DNA of 6,402 nucleotides from an uncultured Lysobacteraceae bacterium. GTDB lineage: Bacteria > Pseudomonadota > Gammaproteobacteria > Xanthomonadales > Rhodanobacteraceae. The DNA is taken from the NCBI GenBank assembly GCA_946480705.1, contig CAMLLF010000245.1:1-6402 (forward strand), read 5' to 3'. This document shows positions 4,584 to 6,402 of the stretch, in pieces. The position numbers and the translations under genes are program-made. Below the pieces are notes generated by a model, which ran no database searches, had not been told where the DNA came from, and saw nothing but the letters and a program-made list of their open reading frames with translations. Within the stretch, counting starts at the first letter, position 1, and each line of letters opens with the position of its first letter.

Positions 4584-6402
4584 ATGAGCTTCAAACCGCT
4601 ACGTATCCGCAAGGCTGCGGTACTCGGCGCCGGTGTGATGGGCGCGCAGATCGCCGCGCATCTCACCAACGCCGACGTCGAAACCGTGCTGTTCGACCTG
4701 CCCGCCAAGGAAGGCGACAAGAGCGGCATTGCGATTAAGGCGATCCAGAACCTCGCCAAGCTCTCGCCGGCGCCGCTCGCCGACAAGTCGCGCCAGGCTG
4801 CGATCGTGCCGGCCAACTACGACGAACACCTCGAGCTGCTGCGCGGCTGCGACCTCGTCATTGAGGCGATTGCCGAACGCACCGACTGGAAGCTCGACCT
4901 TTACAAGAAGATTGCGCCGTATCTGCCGGAATCGGCTGTGGTTGCGAGCAACACCTCGGGCCTGTCGATCAACACGCTGGCCGAAGCGCTGCCGGAGAAC
5001 CTGCGCCATCGCTTCTGCGGCGTGCACTTCTTCAACCCGCCGCGCTACATGCACCTCGTCGAGCTGATTCCCTGCGCGACGACCGACGCGGCGGTGCTCG
5101 AGAGCCTGGAATCCTTCCTGGTCACCACCCTGGGCAAGGGTGTGGTCTACGCCAAGGACACGCCGAACTTCATCGGCAACCGCATCGGCGTGTTCTCGAT
5201 CCTCGCCACGATGCATCACACGCAGCAGTTCGGCCTCGGCTTCGACGCGGTCGACGCGCTGACCGGTCCGGCGATCGGCCGTCCGAAGAGCGCGACCTAC
5301 CGCACCGCGGACGTGGTCGGCCTCGACACGATGGCGCACGTCATCAAGACCATGGCCGACACGCTGCCGAACGACCCCTGGCACTCGTTCTTCCAGGCGC
5401 CGCTGTGGCTCAAGGCCTTGATCGAAAAGGGTGCGCTGGGCCAGAAGACCGGCTCCGGCGTGTTCCGCAAGGTCGGCAAGGACATAGTCGTTCTAGAGTT
5501 GGCCAAGCAGGACTATCGCGCGGCCGATCAGAAGGCCTCCGACGAGGTCGCCGCGATCCTCGCGATCAAGGACCCGAGCGAGAAATTCGCGAAGCTGCGT
5601 GCGTCGGGCGATCCGCAGGCGCAGTTCCTCTGGGCCGTGTTCCGCGACCTGTTCCACTACACCGCCTATCACCTCGCCGACATCGCCGATACCGCGCGCG
5701 ACGTCGACTTCGCGATCCGCTGGGGCTACGGCTGGCAGCTCGGTCCGTTCGAGACCTGGCAGGCCGCCGGCTGGCAGCAGGTCGCCGGCTGGATCACCGA
5801 GGACATCGCCGCCGGCAAGGCCATGAGCAGCGCGCCGCTGCCGGCCTGGGTCACCGACGGCCGCGCCGGCGTGCACGGCAAGGATGGCTCGTATTCGGCG
5901 AACCAGAACAAGGCGTTGCCGCGTTCGGCTCACCCGGTCTATCAGCGCCAGCACTTCCCCGATCCGATCCTCGGCGAGAAATTCGACCCGGGCACGACCG
6001 TGTTCGAGAACGACGGTCTGCGCCTGTGGCACCTCGGCGACGACGTCGGCATCGTCTCGTTCAAGACCAAGATGAACACGGTCAACGACGCCGTGCTCGA
6101 CGGCCTGCAGCGCGCAGTCGACGAAGCCGAGCAGCGCTTTAAGGGCCTCGTGATCTGGCAGAGCCGCGAACCGTTCTCGGCCGGCGCCGACCTCAAGGGC
6201 GCGATGGGTCTGTTGCAGGCCGGCAAGGTCGCCGAGTTCGACGCGATGATCGCGAACTTCCAGGCGACCAGCATGCGCCTGAAGACCTCGCTCGTGCCGA
6301 CCGTCGCCGCGATCCGCGGCATGGCCTTCGGCGGCGGCTGCGAGTTCCAGATGCATTGCACGAAGACGGTCGCCGCGCTCGAAAGCTACATTGGCCTGGT
6401 CG
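4584..6402 (+). CDS. FadN-like bifunctional 3-hydroxyacyl-CoA dehydrogenase / enoyl-CoA hydratase (5' part)
   Basis: Enoyl-CoA hydration and NAD-dependent oxidation of the 3-hydroxyacyl-CoA are the two middle steps of beta-oxidation. From ATG 4584 (GAGGT at 4575-4579) 606 codons are open to the window edge. The NAD-binding fold comes first: AVLGAGVMGAQIA with GxGxxG at 15-20. Next are the dehydrogenase residues: SNTSG (Ser125), GVHFFNPP (His148), LVELI (Glu160) and FIGNR (Asn199). After a second dehydrogenase-type helical region (about 200-300) and a linker region, a crotonase fold starts near 475. It has the oxyanion-hole motif FSAGADLKG (531-539) and GGGCEFQM with Glu587, matching the first catalytic Glu of enoyl-CoA hydratase. 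The window ends at about the second catalytic Glu. Dehydrogenase-before-hydratase is the order of Bacillus FadN (about 790 residues) and the reverse of FadB/FadJ. About 180 residues should be missing. A thiolase and an acyl-CoA dehydrogenase often follow such genes. Confidence 0.93.
   Translation, partial: MSFKPLRIRKAAVLGAGVMGAQIAAHLTNADVETVLFDLPAKEGDKSGIAIKAIQNLAKLSPAPLADKSRQAAIVPANYDEHLELLRGCDLVIEAIAERTDWKLDLYKKIAPYLPESAVVASNTSGLSINTLAEALPENLRHRFCGVHFFNPPRYMHLVELIPCATTDAAVLESLESFLVTTLGKGVVYAKDTPNFIGNRIGVFSILATMHHTQQFGLGFDAVDALTGPAIGRPKSATYRTADVVGLDTMAHVIKTMADTLPNDPWHSFFQAPLWLKALIEKGALGQKTGSGVFRKVGKDIVVLELAKQDYRAADQKASDEVAAILAIKDPSEKFAKLRASGDPQAQFLWAVFRDLFHYTAYHLADIADTARDVDFAIRWGYGWQLGPFETWQAAGWQQVAGWITEDIAAGKAMSSAPLPAWVTDGRAGVHGKDGSYSANQNKALPRSAHPVYQRQHFPDPILGEKFDPGTTVFENDGLRLWHLGDDVGIVSFKTKMNTVNDAVLDGLQRAVDEAEQRFKGLVIWQSREPFSAGADLKGAMGLLQAGKVAEFDAMIANFQATSMRLKTSLVPTVAAIRGMAFGGGCEFQMHCTKTVAALESYIGLV

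Noticed and set aside
3725..4816. 363-codon minus-strand frame antisense to the tetR gene
   Set aside because: It is a shadow of the TetR gene and crosses the operator region. Its composition and lack of motifs argue against coding.
5493..6356. 287-codon minus-strand frame opposite the dehydrogenase/hydratase gene
   Set aside because: It runs antisense to the linker and crotonase domain, is Arg/Glu/His-rich as expected for a shadow, and carries no recognisable family.

Overview
The window is GC-rich and densely coding. It looks like a chromosomal piece of a gammaproteobacterium of the Xanthomonadales (Xanthomonas, Lysobacter or Rhodanobacter relatives). This placement rests on the minus-strand order ndk, rlmN, pilW/pilF, rodZ and on the very high third-position GC. 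It is inference from gene order and protein motifs, not from a database search.

Region 1-3406 (minus strand) is a tight housekeeping cluster read right to left. It encodes nucleoside diphosphate kinase (ndk), the radical-SAM rRNA/tRNA methyltransferase RlmN, the type IV pilus lipoprotein PilW (PilF), and the cell-shape protein RodZ, whose frame stays open to the left edge. The gaps are +11, -11 and -4 bp, so one transcript with coupled translation is likely. At the far left (about 3-119) the plus strand reads as a piece of a Mug/TDG-type mismatch DNA glycosylase, antisense to the rodZ frame. Two convergent genes, each missing its 3' part, therefore appear to meet near position 120, which suggests a rearrangement breakpoint or an assembly join.

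Region 3407-3808 is a divergent intergenic region of about 400 bp with no convincing gene. It holds a good sigma70-like promoter pointing right (3695-3724). Next to it is a PsrA-type fatty-acid operator (CAAAC-N4-GTTTT, 3726-3739), followed by a 10-bp inverted repeat in the leader of the next gene.

Region 3809-6402 (plus strand) holds a TetR-family repressor resembling PsrA. A 154-bp gap with a strong hairpin and a short direct repeat follows. Then comes the first 606 codons of a large beta-oxidation enzyme with the dehydrogenase domain first and the enoyl-CoA hydratase domain second, the FadN arrangement and the reverse of FadB/FadJ. Regulator, operator and enzyme together read as an autoregulated, fatty-acid-responsive beta-oxidation locus that continues off the right edge.

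I see no CRISPR array, insertion sequence, tRNA, rRNA or defence system. The observations most worth following up are the mug/rodZ junction and the PsrA-like control site.
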